43,754 bases of DNA from Bacteroidota bacterium. Lineage in GTDB: Bacteria; Bacteroidota; Bacteroidia; Bacteroidales; GCA-2748055. How positions within the stretch are numbered: position 1 is the first letter of the stretch; each line of letters begins with the position of its first letter. The translations under genes and the position numbers were made by a program. The stretch covers positions 1-43,754 of the forward strand of contig QMPQ01000004.1 in the NCBI GenBank assembly GCA_003648635.1, read 5' to 3'. The notes under the pieces were generated by a model. It saw nothing but the letters and a program-made list of their open reading frames with translations. It did not search any database and had not been told where the DNA came from. This document shows, in pieces, positions 17,410 through 26,144 of this stretch.

Positions 17410-18342
17410 TCATTTTTTGTAATCGGATTTGATAATTTCTCTTATTCCTTCTCTATATGGGGTGACTTCAAACGCAAATTGATTTGTGAATTTGTCTGAG
17501 TTAAAGATATAATCTCTGTCATATTGATACATCATTTCAGGCATTTCTCTCATAATAGGATTAAAAAGTCCCAGTAAGTTCACAATAAACTTTGTGGCGA
17601 CTTGATATTTAGGTTCTACGCCCATCTCATTAGCAATGGTATCAATCCATTCCCGGCCGGTAAAGGTATTTTCCGCTGTGGGTAAGTGCCAGACTTGATT
17701 ATATGCTTTTTCCGAATTACCAAGAAGGGCGGTTGCTTTACCTGCATCAGGAGTATAAGTATAGGAGTGCTTAAAATTTAATGAGGCCATCCAATTTGCT
17801 TTTTTCCCCTTGCTGAGTGGATTAAAAACAGTCTCTGTCAACACGCTGGTATTTTTTATTCCCGGGCCATAAAAATCTGCTGAACGAGCAATAAGAGCAG
17901 TTAGTTTACCTTCTTTAACCTTGTCCATTATCATGTCTGCTATCTCAGCGCGTATTACTCCTTTCTTACTTGGCGGCTTAATTAGGGTATCCTCTGTCAT
18001 ACCATCCAGATGGTTTAAGTCATACATGTAAATATTATCAAAGAATACCAATTTGCTCTTGTATTCTATGCAGGCATCAATTACATTTTTTATGAACACT
18101 GGCCAGCTTTGTTTCCAGGTTTTGTAAGCATATGGAAATCCCACAGTGGCGTAAACAATGGATGATCCTTCTACTGCCTCCCGAACATCCCTTGGATTCA
18201 AAAGGTCTGCCTGGAAAAGTTCATCTGTTTCATTTATTTTATAAGGATTTCTGCTTACCAGCCTTATGTCTGTTGAGTATTCATTTAAAGCCTTTGCAAG
18301 TTCAATCCCAATGGCCCCACCTGATCCTAGTATTGTTTGCAT
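17410..18342 (-). CDS. NAD(P)-dependent epimerase/dehydratase-like (atypical SDR)
   Basis: This is a 310-residue cytoplasmic Rossmann protein of the extended/atypical SDR group. The N-terminal MQTILGSGGAIGIELAKAL gives a GxGGxxG-like dinucleotide loop, followed by a DLLNPRDV segment, ATVGFPY near the third strand and RSADFYGPG at the substrate region. No leader is present. Related proteins are annotated as NAD-dependent epimerases, some acting on nucleotide sugars, but the classic YxxxK pair is not clear, so catalysis is uncertain. The gene follows the DUF255 lipoprotein by 17 bases and precedes the sulfatase fusion by 57 bases on the same strand. Confidence 0.82.
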   Translation of the reverse strand: MQTILGSGGAIGIELAKALNEYSTDIRLVSRNPYKINETDELFQADLLNPRDVREAVEGSSIVYATVGFPYAYKTWKQSWPVFIKNVIDACIEYKSKLVFFDNIYMYDLNHLDGMTEDTLIKPPSKKGVIRAEIADMIMDKVKEGKLTALIARSADFYGPGIKNTSVLTETVFNPLSKGKKANWMASLNFKHSYTYTPDAGKATALLGNSEKAYNQVWHLPTAENTFTGREWIDTIANEMGVEPKYQVATKFIVNLLGLFNPIMREMPEMMYQYDRDYIFNSDKFTNQFAFEVTPYREGIREIIKSDYKK

Positions 18343-18359
18343 AAAATTTCCTTTCTTAT

Positions 18360-20471
18360 TTATTTGAAGATTTGTTTTAAAGCTTCTTCCACTTCAGTTA
18401 CAGGGCGTGCGCATGTTTTATCCTGGCACACATAAATAGTGGTTTGACCTTCTACTAATTTTCCTTCAAGCAAGGATAACCTTCCTTCATCTATTCCACC
18501 TGACAATAATACATTGGGCAGGTAGTGCTTGTTAAATTCTTTTCTTTTGCTTTCAAAACTGTCTCCTAAAATAGCCACTTCGTAGGGCGGACTGGCAAAC
18601 CAACTCATCAAAACGTCCCAGTTTGCATAATAGGCGCCACCTAAGATTGCATTTTGCTTCACATTGTTCAGCATCTTTTTCGACATGCTAATGTAATCAT
18701 CGTTGTAGAAATAATTTCCCAGTTGAAATAGATTTTTAGCCATTTCAGAATTGGAAGCGGGAATTACATTATCGGTGACCTCCATTTTCCTGGCTATAAG
18801 GTCTGGATCAAGATCTGAGGTGTAATAAAACATTCCGCTTGATTGGTCATAAAAATGATCAATAGTATATTCCGCCAAATGCTTTGCATCTACTAAGAAC
18901 TTTTCATCAAATGTGGTCTGATACAAAGAAATAAATGCCCCAATGGTAAAGGCATAGTCATCCAGGAATGCGTTGATAGAAGCCTTACCATTTTTATAGT
19001 TTCGATATAGTCTATTATCCGGCTGTTTGATTTTCGTGTTTATGAAACTGGCATTTTGCAATGCTATCTCTAAATAGTCCTTATCATCTAAAACATTATA
19101 CGCATCAATGTAGCCCTTCAGCATAAGTGCATTCCAGGATGTGATAATCTTATCATCAAGTCCAGGCGGAATCCGCTTTTCTCTTTCCTTCAGTAATATA
19201 TTTTTTGCCTTTGTAAGCTGAATGCTTAAATCGCTCTCAGTGAGATTATGTTTATTTGCAATCCTACGATCATTCCCGGATTTATATAAAATATTCTGAC
19301 CGTTTTCCCAATTTCCTTTTTCTTCAACATTGTAATAATCAATGATTAAAGCTGCATCGTCTCCCAGTACCTGTTGCAATTCATCTTGAGTCCAGACATA
19401 ATACTTCCCTTCCTCTCCTTCACTGTCGGCGTCTAAGGAAGAATAAAAGCCACCCTCATCTGAGCTTAGTTCTCTTTGAATAAAATACAGGGTTTCCTTT
19501 ATAATAACTTTATAGTAGTCGTCCTTGGTTTGTTGGTATGCAGACGAATACAAGCTTACAAGTTGTGCATTATCATAGAGCATTTTCTCAAAATGAGGTG
19601 CTTTCCAATAGGCATCGACAGAATATCGTGCAAATCCACCTCCAATTTGGTCGTAAATACCTCCATCGGCCATTTTATCTAATGTCAATGTAACCGCTCT
19701 CAGGGCAGCTTTATTTTTAGTTAGATAGTTGTAGTGTAGAAGAAATTGGCAGCCAACAGGTAATGGGAATTTTGGCGCACCTTTATGTCCCCCCTGAACA
19801 TAATCTATATGATTTTTCCAGGTGGAAAAAGTATTATCTAAGTCCTTTATAGAAAATTCCGCTTCTTCTGCATTCAAATAAATCATCTCACTGGACTGGA
19901 CTCCTTCTGTGAGAGCTAAGGCTTGTTGTTCTGCTTTTTCAGGATGTTCTTTTACAAAGGCCGATACTTTTGTAAGCATTTCAATCCATTGTTCACTTGT
20001 AAAATAAGTACCACCATAAACAGGCCGTCCATCAGGCAGGGCTATGCAGTTGAGTGGCCAGCCTCCTCTGCCAGCAATCAATTGAACGGCGCTCATATAT
20101 ACCTGGTCAATATCAGGTCGTTCCTCTCTATCCACTTTAATAGAAACAAAATGCTCATTCATATAACTTGCAACTTCTTCGTTTTCAAAACTTTCATGTT
20201 CCATTACATGACACCAATGACAAGCTGCATAACCAATACTTATAATAATTAATTTATTTTCTTTTTGAGCTTTATCCAATGCTTCCCTTCCCCAGGGATA
20301 CCAGTTCACAGGATTATGGGCATGCTGCAACAAATAGGGACTGCTCTCATGAATGAGTTGGTTGGTATATTTGTGCTCAGAAGTATTCATATTCACCTTT
20401 GTATTTTGAGCCTGGCCGCAAGAAGCAAGTGAGAATAAATAAACAAACAGTATGGAATATATGTTTTTCAT
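18360..20471 (-). CDS. Thioredoxin-domain DUF255 protein (YyaL/SSP411-like), lipoprotein
   Basis: This is a 703-residue protein of the YyaL/spermatogenesis-associated-20 family. The N-terminal thioredoxin-like DUF255 domain (about 33-195) has the hallmark [10 protein letters not shown], and a CHWC active site at 84-87 followed by HVMEHESF. The remaining 500 residues form the alpha/alpha-toroid region related to N-acylglucosamine 2-epimerases and glycosidases. Homologues are often cytoplasmic, but this one carries a leader with lipobox LASC (cysteine 18), so it should be exported. Function of the family is unresolved. It lies between DUF1080 and the SDR gene in one minus-strand run. Confidence 0.92.
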   Translation of the reverse strand: MKNIYSILFVYLFSLASCGQAQNTKVNMNTSEHKYTNQLIHESSPYLLQHAHNPVNWYPWGREALDKAQKENKLIIISIGYAACHWCHVMEHESFENEEVASYMNEHFVSIKVDREERPDIDQVYMSAVQLIAGRGGWPLNCIALPDGRPVYGGTYFTSEQWIEMLTKVSAFVKEHPEKAEQQALALTEGVQSSEMIYLNAEEAEFSIKDLDNTFSTWKNHIDYVQGGHKGAPKFPLPVGCQFLLHYNYLTKNKAALRAVTLTLDKMADGGIYDQIGGGFARYSVDAYWKAPHFEKMLYDNAQLVSLYSSAYQQTKDDYYKVIIKETLYFIQRELSSDEGGFYSSLDADSEGEEGKYYVWTQDELQQVLGDDAALIIDYYNVEEKGNWENGQNILYKSGNDRRIANKHNLTESDLSIQLTKAKNILLKEREKRIPPGLDDKIITSWNALMLKGYIDAYNVLDDKDYLEIALQNASFINTKIKQPDNRLYRNYKNGKASINAFLDDYAFTIGAFISLYQTTFDEKFLVDAKHLAEYTIDHFYDQSSGMFYYTSDLDPDLIARKMEVTDNVIPASNSEMAKNLFQLGNYFYNDDYISMSKKMLNNVKQNAILGGAYYANWDVLMSWFASPPYEVAILGDSFESKRKEFNKHYLPNVLLSGGIDEGRLSLLEGKLVEGQTTIYVCQDKTCARPVTEVEEALKQIFK

Positions 20472-20531
20472 CGGCGCTTATACTTTAACAGAATTAAAGC
20501 AATTTAGTTTAGCGCCCTGAGCAGCTATAGT

Positions 20532-21317
20532 TTAATCAAGCTCTCTTATCATAATGTTTCTAAATGAAACCTTACCGGGGTGATCCTGAAAACAAATATG
20601 CCCTTCGGGAAATTTCCCGAAGTCGTACCAACGAGCGTCGCCGAGATACTCAGCTTCTTCTGGTTTGCTAAACTTGCTCTTGTCGAGCATAGCATCCCAT
20701 TCTGGTCCTTGAAGTGGAAATGAATTAATTAGAACATCATTAAGTATTACTTCACCACGATTGGCTTTGTAATCAATTAGAATGTGATAAGAGTTCCATT
20801 GCTCAGATGGCCTGGCCACATTAGTTTTTGCAGGAGCGGATAAATCATATAAGGCCCCAACAAAATGTTTACGGGCATCCAGATCCTCTCTGGCATTATT
20901 TACTTCAATCTCTCCTCCGAGAGCTATATTGGGGTCGTCATATATGGCAGGATCCAAAATCTGGATTTCTGGTCCTGTTTGATAGGGATAGTTGTATTTT
21001 TCATCTTCTTGCACGCCCCACATAAATCCGCTATTTCCGCCGGGGATAATCTTCCAATCAAACTTTATTTCAAAATTCCCGTAAACTTTGTCAGACAGCA
21101 AGCTTGCATCTCCTTCGCCCGATTCCATATCTGATACACCATTAAAGATCAGGGTCTGATCTTCAACGATCCATCCTTTCTTAGCTCCATCATCCTGAAA
21201 TATATGCCAGCCCTCCATAGAGTCATCAACAAGCAATGCTTTCCATTCAGAATTTGTGGTAGTACAGTTTGTAAGTACACACAGCAACAGTAAGTTTAGC
21301 AAGAGAGTCTTCTTCAT
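20532..21317 (-). CDS. DUF1080 (3-keto-disaccharide hydrolase) lipoprotein
   Basis: This is a 261-residue lipoprotein (cysteine 18 in VLTNC) covering one DUF1080 domain, a concanavalin-like jelly roll. Signatures include DDSMEGWHIF, WKIIPGGNSGFMWGV, GPEIQILD and the C-terminal GHICFQDHPGKVSFRNIMIR. Some DUF1080 proteins hydrolyse 3-keto-glycosides or carry out related elimination/hydration steps in the periplasm; others may only bind sugar. The exported TIM-barrel gene at 7741-8664 would be a natural partner, but a sugar 3-dehydrogenase is not seen in the window. This is the first gene of the second minus-strand cluster and is divergent from the TPR operon. Confidence 0.9.
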   Translation of the reverse strand: MKKTLLLNLLLLCVLTNCTTTNSEWKALLVDDSMEGWHIFQDDGAKKGWIVEDQTLIFNGVSDMESGEGDASLLSDKVYGNFEIKFDWKIIPGGNSGFMWGVQEDEKYNYPYQTGPEIQILDPAIYDDPNIALGGEIEVNNAREDLDARKHFVGALYDLSAPAKTNVARPSEQWNSYHILIDYKANRGEVILNDVLINSFPLQGPEWDAMLDKSKFSKPEEAEYLGDARWYDFGKFPEGHICFQDHPGKVSFRNIMIRELD

Positions 21318-21453
21318 AGCTTAGGTTTAGTATATGTCCAATTTAGGAAGAAATGTGCTACAGGCACCATTATATTCTTAATAAATAGTTGATATCTAAA
21401 AGGAGGAGAAACGGGCCCGGGGGAGCATATTTATATATCTTACAAATATCAAT

Positions 21454-21461
21454 TATCTTTA
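21454..21461 (+). promoter_or_regulatory. Candidate -7 promoter box for the TPR-comA operon
   Basis: TATCTTTA matches the Bacteroidota -7 consensus TAnnTTTG at seven of eight places, counting free positions, and is followed by C-A-C-C. It sits 22 bases before the ATG at 21484, which would give a short leader. The surrounding stretch is A/T-rich. No clear -33 element is seen. Confidence 0.5.
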
Positions 21462-21483
21462 CACCTTCAAATTGAGGAAATAG

Positions 21484-22893
21484 ATGAGTGAGAACAGGGA
21501 ACAAGTGTTTGAAAATGAGGAGTTCCAGGTGCTTCTGAGGAAGTATGAGGATATGAGGGGCGGCACGCAGTCAATCTTCTTTGATGTGGAGGAGTTTGAG
21601 CAGATTATCGATTATTACCTGGACGATTTTCAGTATGATGAGGCGAAGGAAGCGGCAAATCTAGGTGAAAGGCAGCATCCGGCTTCGGTTGAGATCAAAT
21701 ACAAATTCATCCATATATACATTGAGCAGGGACAGCCTAAAAAAGCGCTTGCTCTTCTGGATGAAATCCCGGTATGGGAGGAAAACAATCCTGAACGTTA
21801 TTTTCTGAAAGGGACGGCACTTTGTCTCACCGGAAAGCTGAAGGAGTCAGAAGTTCAATTCGACAGGGGACTGGAACTTTCTGGTAATGAGACTTTCGAG
21901 GCCTTGATTAATATCTCCATCGCCTTTGAAAATGTGCGGCATTTTGAGCAGGCAGTAAAGTACCTGATCCAGGCCTATCATCAACAACCGGAGAACCTTT
22001 CAGTACTCTATGACCTGGGCTACTTTTACGACCGCTTACATAAGTTTGACGAGAGTCTGAAATACTATCAGCAGTACCTTGATCTGGATCCCTATTCAGA
22101 TAATGTCTGGTATAATCTGGGTATTGTTTATCATAAACTGGAGAGCTTTGAAAATGCGGTAGAGGCATACGATTTCTCCATTGCTATTAATCCTGACTAT
22201 GCTTCATCTTATTTCAACAAGGCCAGTGTCTGGGTGAATGCAGGGAAGTATGAAAAAGCCATTGCATCCTACAGGGAGTTTCTTGAAGTAGAGCCGGAAA
22301 GCACACAGGCCTACTGCTATATGGGCGATTGTTATGAACAGATGAATCGGCTGGAAGATGCCCTTGGGGCCTTCCGCAGAGTGATTGAACTGGATAACAG
22401 CGATCCGGAAGGTTGGTTTGGGGCCGGAATGATCTATCATCGTCTGGGGAGTCAGCAGGAGGCAATCACCTACATTCTAAAGGCCATCGAATTTGATAAT
22501 AAGAACCTCGATTACTGGATCAATCTGGGATATGCCAACGAAGATGCGGGGCTCACTGATCAGGCCATCAAGTGTTACTCTTATGTAACACGTACCGATG
22601 CTAAAGATCTGGATGGTTGGGGTGCATTGACAGGGCTCCTCATGAAGGAGGGACAATACGAAATTGCCCTGGGTTTTTTACGCGAGGCTTTTGTTCACCA
22701 TACCGAAGATGCGGGAATAAAAATGAAGATGGCGGTTTGCCATCTGAAACAGGGAGATAAGGAGCTTTCTGTGAAATTTCTTAATGAAGCCCTTGAGGCA
22801 AACAGCGATCTTGATTCAGAATTTTCCTATTTTTTTCCTGAAGGTGTCAGGGATCTTGATATAGAGCAAATTATCCAACATTACAAAAAGTGA
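21484..22893 (+). CDS. Tetratricopeptide repeat protein, cytoplasmic
   Basis: This is a 469-residue TPR protein without a leader or membrane segment. After an acidic N-terminal helical section (1-55), about eleven TPR units run from about 60 to 440. The clearest contain LYDLGYFYDRLHKFDESLKY, VWYNLGIVYHKLESFENAVE and EGWFGAGMIYHRLGSQQEAI. TPR arrays bind partner proteins; nothing shows which partner. It is the first gene of a five-gene operon, with comA six bases downstream, so it may be scaffolding for, or just co-expressed with, envelope and lipid functions encoded there. Confidence 0.9.
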   Translation: MSENREQVFENEEFQVLLRKYEDMRGGTQSIFFDVEEFEQIIDYYLDDFQYDEAKEAANLGERQHPASVEIKYKFIHIYIEQGQPKKALALLDEIPVWEENNPERYFLKGTALCLTGKLKESEVQFDRGLELSGNETFEALINISIAFENVRHFEQAVKYLIQAYHQQPENLSVLYDLGYFYDRLHKFDESLKYYQQYLDLDPYSDNVWYNLGIVYHKLESFENAVEAYDFSIAINPDYASSYFNKASVWVNAGKYEKAIASYREFLEVEPESTQAYCYMGDCYEQMNRLEDALGAFRRVIELDNSDPEGWFGAGMIYHRLGSQQEAITYILKAIEFDNKNLDYWINLGYANEDAGLTDQAIKCYSYVTRTDAKDLDGWGALTGLLMKEGQYEIALGFLREAFVHHTEDAGIKMKMAVCHLKQGDKELSVKFLNEALEANSDLDSEFSYFFPEGVRDLDIEQIIQHYKK

Positions 22894-22899
22894 GATCTT

Positions 22900-23682
22900 A
22901 TGAATTTTCCAATAACACATGTTCCTGAAAGAACTACGGGTAAACGCGATTTCGGTCTGACCATGATGATGGATAAAGGTTTAAGTCTGAAAGAATCTGA
23001 ACACTTTATCGAATCCAGTGCACCCTATACCGACCTGGTTAAGTTCGGATTTGGAACAGCACTGATTACCCGCGATCTGAAAGAGAAGGTGAAACTCTAC
23101 CAGTCGGCCGGATTAAAACCCTATTTCGGTGGAACCCTCTTTGAAATGTTCTATGTGCGTGGTGAGTTTGATGCTTACAGAAAGTTTGTGTCCGAATCGG
23201 GACTGGGCAATGTGGAAGTTTCGGATGGTACCATTAAAATGGATCATGATGAGAAACTGGAATGTATTTCCATTCTTGCTAAAGATTTTGAGGTGCTTTC
23301 TGAAATCGGTAGCAAAATAAAAGGAGTGGAGCTATCTAATGATATTTGGGTCTCTCATATGAAAACGGAGCTTGAAACCGGGGCATGGAAAGTAATTGCC
23401 GAAGCCAGGGAGAGCGGCACCATTGGGATCTATGAGTCCGATGGTTCAGCCAACAGGGAACTGATTGATGACATCATGAAAGAGATTTCAGTAAATGATG
23501 TATTGTGGGAGGCCCCTCTTAAGGCCCAGCAGACAATGTTTATTCAGCTGCTTGGAGCCAATGTAAACCTGGGGAACATTGCTCCTAACGAAGTGGTCTC
23601 CTTAGAGGCACTTCGATGTGGCATGCGAGGAGATACATTCTTTGATGTATTGCCCGAGGAGTTTCACACCAGAAAACAATAG
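22900..23682 (+). CDS. comA: Phosphosulfolactate synthase (ComA)
   Basis: This is a 260-residue TIM barrel of the ComA family, which adds sulfite to phosphoenolpyruvate to give (2R)-phospho-3-sulfolactate, first known from coenzyme M synthesis in methanogens. Nearly every family motif is present: TMMMDKGLSL (21-30), DLVKFGFGTALI (45-56), FGGTLFE (76-82), VEVSDGTIKM (105-114), EARESGTIGI, WEAPLKAQQ, GANVNLGNI and LRCGMRGDT. Bacteroidota do not make coenzyme M, so the product probably feeds another sulfonate, such as sulfolactate or a sulfonolipid precursor; this is inference. It is translated in a tight operon between the TPR and DUF368 genes. Confidence 0.93.
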   Translation: MNFPITHVPERTTGKRDFGLTMMMDKGLSLKESEHFIESSAPYTDLVKFGFGTALITRDLKEKVKLYQSAGLKPYFGGTLFEMFYVRGEFDAYRKFVSESGLGNVEVSDGTIKMDHDEKLECISILAKDFEVLSEIGSKIKGVELSNDIWVSHMKTELETGAWKVIAEARESGTIGIYESDGSANRELIDDIMKEISVNDVLWEAPLKAQQTMFIQLLGANVNLGNIAPNEVVSLEALRCGMRGDTFFDVLPEEFHTRKQ

Positions 23683-23685
23683 GTT

Positions 23686-24612
23686 TTGAAGAAAAATGCA
23701 GCGAGGTATCTAAGCCTGGTACTCAAGGGAATGGGCATGGGAGCAGCAGATGTTGTGCCAGGAGTATCCGGGGGGACTATTGCATTTATAACCGGAATCT
23801 ATGAGGAGCTGATTAATTCCATCAAGGGGATTAACCTGAAGGCCATCAAACTGTTCTTTACAGGCCGGTGGATTTCCTTCTGGAAACAGATCAATGGAAA
23901 TTTCCTGCTGGCCGTATTTGCAGGGATCGCTATCTCGGTTCTATCCCTGGCCAAGGTGCTGGAATATCTGCTGGAAAACAAGCCTATTTTGATATGGTCC
24001 TTCTTTTTCGGATTGGTGCTGGCATCCTCTTATGTGGTTTCCCGTAAGATTACGCGCTGGCAATATCCCAAAGTAATTGCGCTTGTTGCTGGGATCGGTA
24101 TCGCTTTCTATATTACCAGTGTTACTCCCACCACAACCACCGACGCCTCCTGGTTTGTTATCCTTTCGGGCGGATTAGCCTCTTGCGCCATGATCCTGCC
24201 AGGGATTTCAGGTAGCTTTATCTTATTGCTACTTGGTAAATACAGCTTTGCTCTTCATGCCGTTAACGAACGAATAATTCTCGATCTCCTTTTATTGGGA
24301 GTTGGAGCAGTGACCGGGCTTATCCTCTTTGCAAACCTGCTTTCCTGGCTGCTTAAAAAATACCACGATATCACCATTGCTGTGCTCGTTGGATTTATGA
24401 TCGGATCCTTGAATAAGATATGGCCCTGGAAAGAGACCGTGAAGAGCATCATAGTTGAAGGTGAGCTCAGGCCACTGGTGGAGAAAAATATCCTGCCTTC
24501 TATTGGGAATCCGGGCGATCAGTTTTGGATGGCAATGCTAATGCTTGCTGCCGGTATTGCATTGATTCTTTTTGTGGAGATCGGACTGACCAGGAACAAA
24601 AAATCCAGCTAA
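23686..24612 (+). CDS. DUF368 polyprenyl-phosphate transporter family protein
   Basis: This is a membrane protein of 308 residues with the DUF368 signature GMGMGAADVVPGVSGGTIAF at about 17-36, a second PGISGSFILLLLGKY re-entrant-type segment near 162-176, and about eight hydrophobic stretches. DUF368 proteins have been shown in other bacteria to return undecaprenyl phosphate across the cytoplasmic membrane. The start is TTG, three bases after the comA stop; the ATG ten bases on is out of frame and later methionines would lose the first helix. The gene ends one base before aroE. The operon context fits envelope precursor recycling. Confidence 0.92.
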   Translation: MKKNAARYLSLVLKGMGMGAADVVPGVSGGTIAFITGIYEELINSIKGINLKAIKLFFTGRWISFWKQINGNFLLAVFAGIAISVLSLAKVLEYLLENKPILIWSFFFGLVLASSYVVSRKITRWQYPKVIALVAGIGIAFYITSVTPTTTTDASWFVILSGGLASCAMILPGISGSFILLLLGKYSFALHAVNERIILDLLLLGVGAVTGLILFANLLSWLLKKYHDITIAVLVGFMIGSLNKIWPWKETVKSIIVEGELRPLVEKNILPSIGNPGDQFWMAMLMLAAGIALILFVEIGLTRNKKSS

Positions 24613-24613
24613 G

Positions 24614-25354
24614 ATGCGTCAGTTTGGACTGATCGGATATCCATTGGGACACAGTTTTTCAGCATCCTTCTTTGCTAAAAAGTTCAGGGAAGAGGAAATA
24701 GATGCTGGATACAGAAATTTCCCTCTGGAGACTATAAAGGAGTTCAAAGATCTGGTAAAACGAGAAGAGGACCTGGCGGGATTAAATGTGACGGTCCCTT
24801 ACAAACAGGAGATTATACCCTACCTTGATTTACTGAGCCCCACGGCTGAGGCAATCAGGGCGGTAAACACCATTTCTTTCAGAAGGAGTGAGAGCAAGAT
24901 GGAACTTGTGGGTGACAATACGGATGTAATTGGCTTCAGGAGATCCCTTGAACAACATCTGAAGTCTCACCACACTTCAGCACTGGTACTGGGAACAGGA
25001 GGATCTTCTAAAGCAGTTCTACATGTACTTGAGCTCCTGGACATCACTTACACCAGGGTGAGCCGTAGTGCTGGGGAAAAACGAATTACTTATGGGGAGC
25101 TTAAGGGGGATCTGGTGAATAAAACAACTATAATTGTAAATACCACCCCCCTGGGTATGTATCCCGGGGTGGAGACTTTCCCCCAAATTCCCTATGAAGC
25201 AATCTCAGCAAATCACCTCCTCTTCGACCTTGTCTATAATCCTGCTAAAACAGGCTTTCTTCAAAGAGGAGAGAAGCACGGAGCGAGTATAGTGAATGGC
25301 CATGATATGCTTATATACCAGGCCGAGGCGTCGTGGGAGATATGGAATAGTTAA
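24614..25354 (+). CDS. aroE: Shikimate dehydrogenase
   Basis: This 246-residue enzyme reduces 3-dehydroshikimate to shikimate with NADPH in the chorismate pathway. The N-terminal substrate domain has GYPLGHSFSASFF (8-20), catalytic Lys64 in NVTVPYKQE, Asn85 in RAVNT and Asp104 in GDNTDVIG. The Rossmann loop GTGGSSKAV is at 127-135, and the C-terminal NGHDMLIYQAE segment supplies the usual glutamine. Length and motif spacing are normal for AroE. It begins one base after DUF368 and is followed six bases later by the thioesterase gene. Confidence 0.95.
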   Translation: MRQFGLIGYPLGHSFSASFFAKKFREEEIDAGYRNFPLETIKEFKDLVKREEDLAGLNVTVPYKQEIIPYLDLLSPTAEAIRAVNTISFRRSESKMELVGDNTDVIGFRRSLEQHLKSHHTSALVLGTGGSSKAVLHVLELLDITYTRVSRSAGEKRITYGELKGDLVNKTTIIVNTTPLGMYPGVETFPQIPYEAISANHLLFDLVYNPAKTGFLQRGEKHGASIVNGHDMLIYQAEASWEIWNS

Positions 25355-25360
25355 TAGTTA
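25347..25360. repeat. Heptamer tandem repeat at aroE stop
   Basis: ATAGTTA is present twice in direct tandem, covering the aroE TAA and running up to the start of the thioesterase gene. On the other strand it reads as CTATTAA-type heptads, resembling the run just past the thioesterase stop (26117-26144). Confidence 0.55.
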
Positions 25361-26116
25361 ATGATGGCGAATATTTTCACAAAGGAGTTTACCATTGCAT
25401 CCTATGACCTGAATCCAAAGGGTCAGGCGAGACTGACCAGTATGGCCAATTTTTTCCAGGAGGTGGCATACTACCACGCAAGTGAGCTGGGCCTGGGCTA
25501 TCACGAAATGAAGACCAGGAAAACCACATGGGTGCTTTCAAGAATGCGGATTCATATGAAACGTTACCCGGTTTGGAACGAGCAGATCAAGCTGGAGACC
25601 TGGCCCAGTGGTGCAGAGAGGCTTTTTGCCCTCAGGGATTTTAGGGTGCTGGATAGCAAGGGGGAAATTATCGGTATGGCAAGTACGGCCTGGCTGATCC
25701 TGGATATAGATACCCACCGCCTGATCCGTCCCAAGGAGATGATGGAGCAGTTTAAAATGATCGTTCACGATGTACAAATGTTTGATAGGCCACTTGATAA
25801 GATCGCTGTACCTGGTGAATGCAGACTGATGAAAGAGCATGAAGTGGTATTTTCTGACCTGGATATCGTTGGTCATGTAAATAATATGAAGTATATGGAG
25901 TGGTGCATTGATGCTGCTAGCTCGGAGGACAACTCAGATATGGAGATACGTGAATTGGAGATCAATTTCAATCATGAAGCGCTGTTTGGAGATTGCATCC
26001 AGATTTCCGGCCTTGAGCAAACTGGTGGCGAAACATATTTTGTGGCTACCCGTGAGGACGATGGTCAGGAGATTATCAGCTCTCGTTTAAAAAGAGTTAG
26101 CATGCCTGGTACTTAA
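25361..26116 (+). CDS. Acyl-ACP thioesterase
   Basis: This 251-residue protein has two hot-dog domains and matches the bacterial acyl-ACP thioesterase family (FatA/FatB-like). The N-terminal hot-dog holds a FFQEVAYYHASELGLGYHEM helix and TWVLSRMRIHMKRYP. The second begins near 153 and holds DLDIVGHVNNMKYMEWCID, with the conserved D-x3-GHVNN pattern. It releases free fatty acids from acyl carrier protein in the cytoplasm and could supply fatty acids for unusual lipids. The start is ATG-ATG just after a heptamer repeat; either ATG is possible. It is the last gene of its operon and its stop is seven bases from the convergent truA. Confidence 0.92.
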   Translation: MMANIFTKEFTIASYDLNPKGQARLTSMANFFQEVAYYHASELGLGYHEMKTRKTTWVLSRMRIHMKRYPVWNEQIKLETWPSGAERLFALRDFRVLDSKGEIIGMASTAWLILDIDTHRLIRPKEMMEQFKMIVHDVQMFDRPLDKIAVPGECRLMKEHEVVFSDLDIVGHVNNMKYMEWCIDAASSEDNSDMEIRELEINFNHEALFGDCIQISGLEQTGGETYFVATREDDGQEIISSRLKRVSMPGT

Positions 26117-26144
26117 CTAGTAACTAGTCACTATTCCCTATTTC
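26117..26144. repeat. Four degenerate heptads beyond thioesterase stop
   Basis: Four successive heptads, CTAGTAA, CTAGTCA, CTATTCC and CTATTTC, follow the thioesterase stop and run into the 3' end of truA. A CTA triplet recurs every seven bases. The first two also form near-perfect short palindromes (ACTAGT). No stem typical of a terminator is present. Confidence 0.5.

Noticed and set aside
21338-21345. TAAATTGG on the minus strand as a promoter box for DUF1080
   Set aside because: It misses a key position of TAnnTTTG and has no -33 element; similar near-matches occur by chance in this A/T-rich DNA.
21399-21425. Strong AAGGAGG ribosome-binding-like stretch and GGGCCCGGG palindrome in the gap before the TPR gene
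   Set aside because: No start codon follows at a useful distance on the plus strand, and this phylum relies little on such sites.
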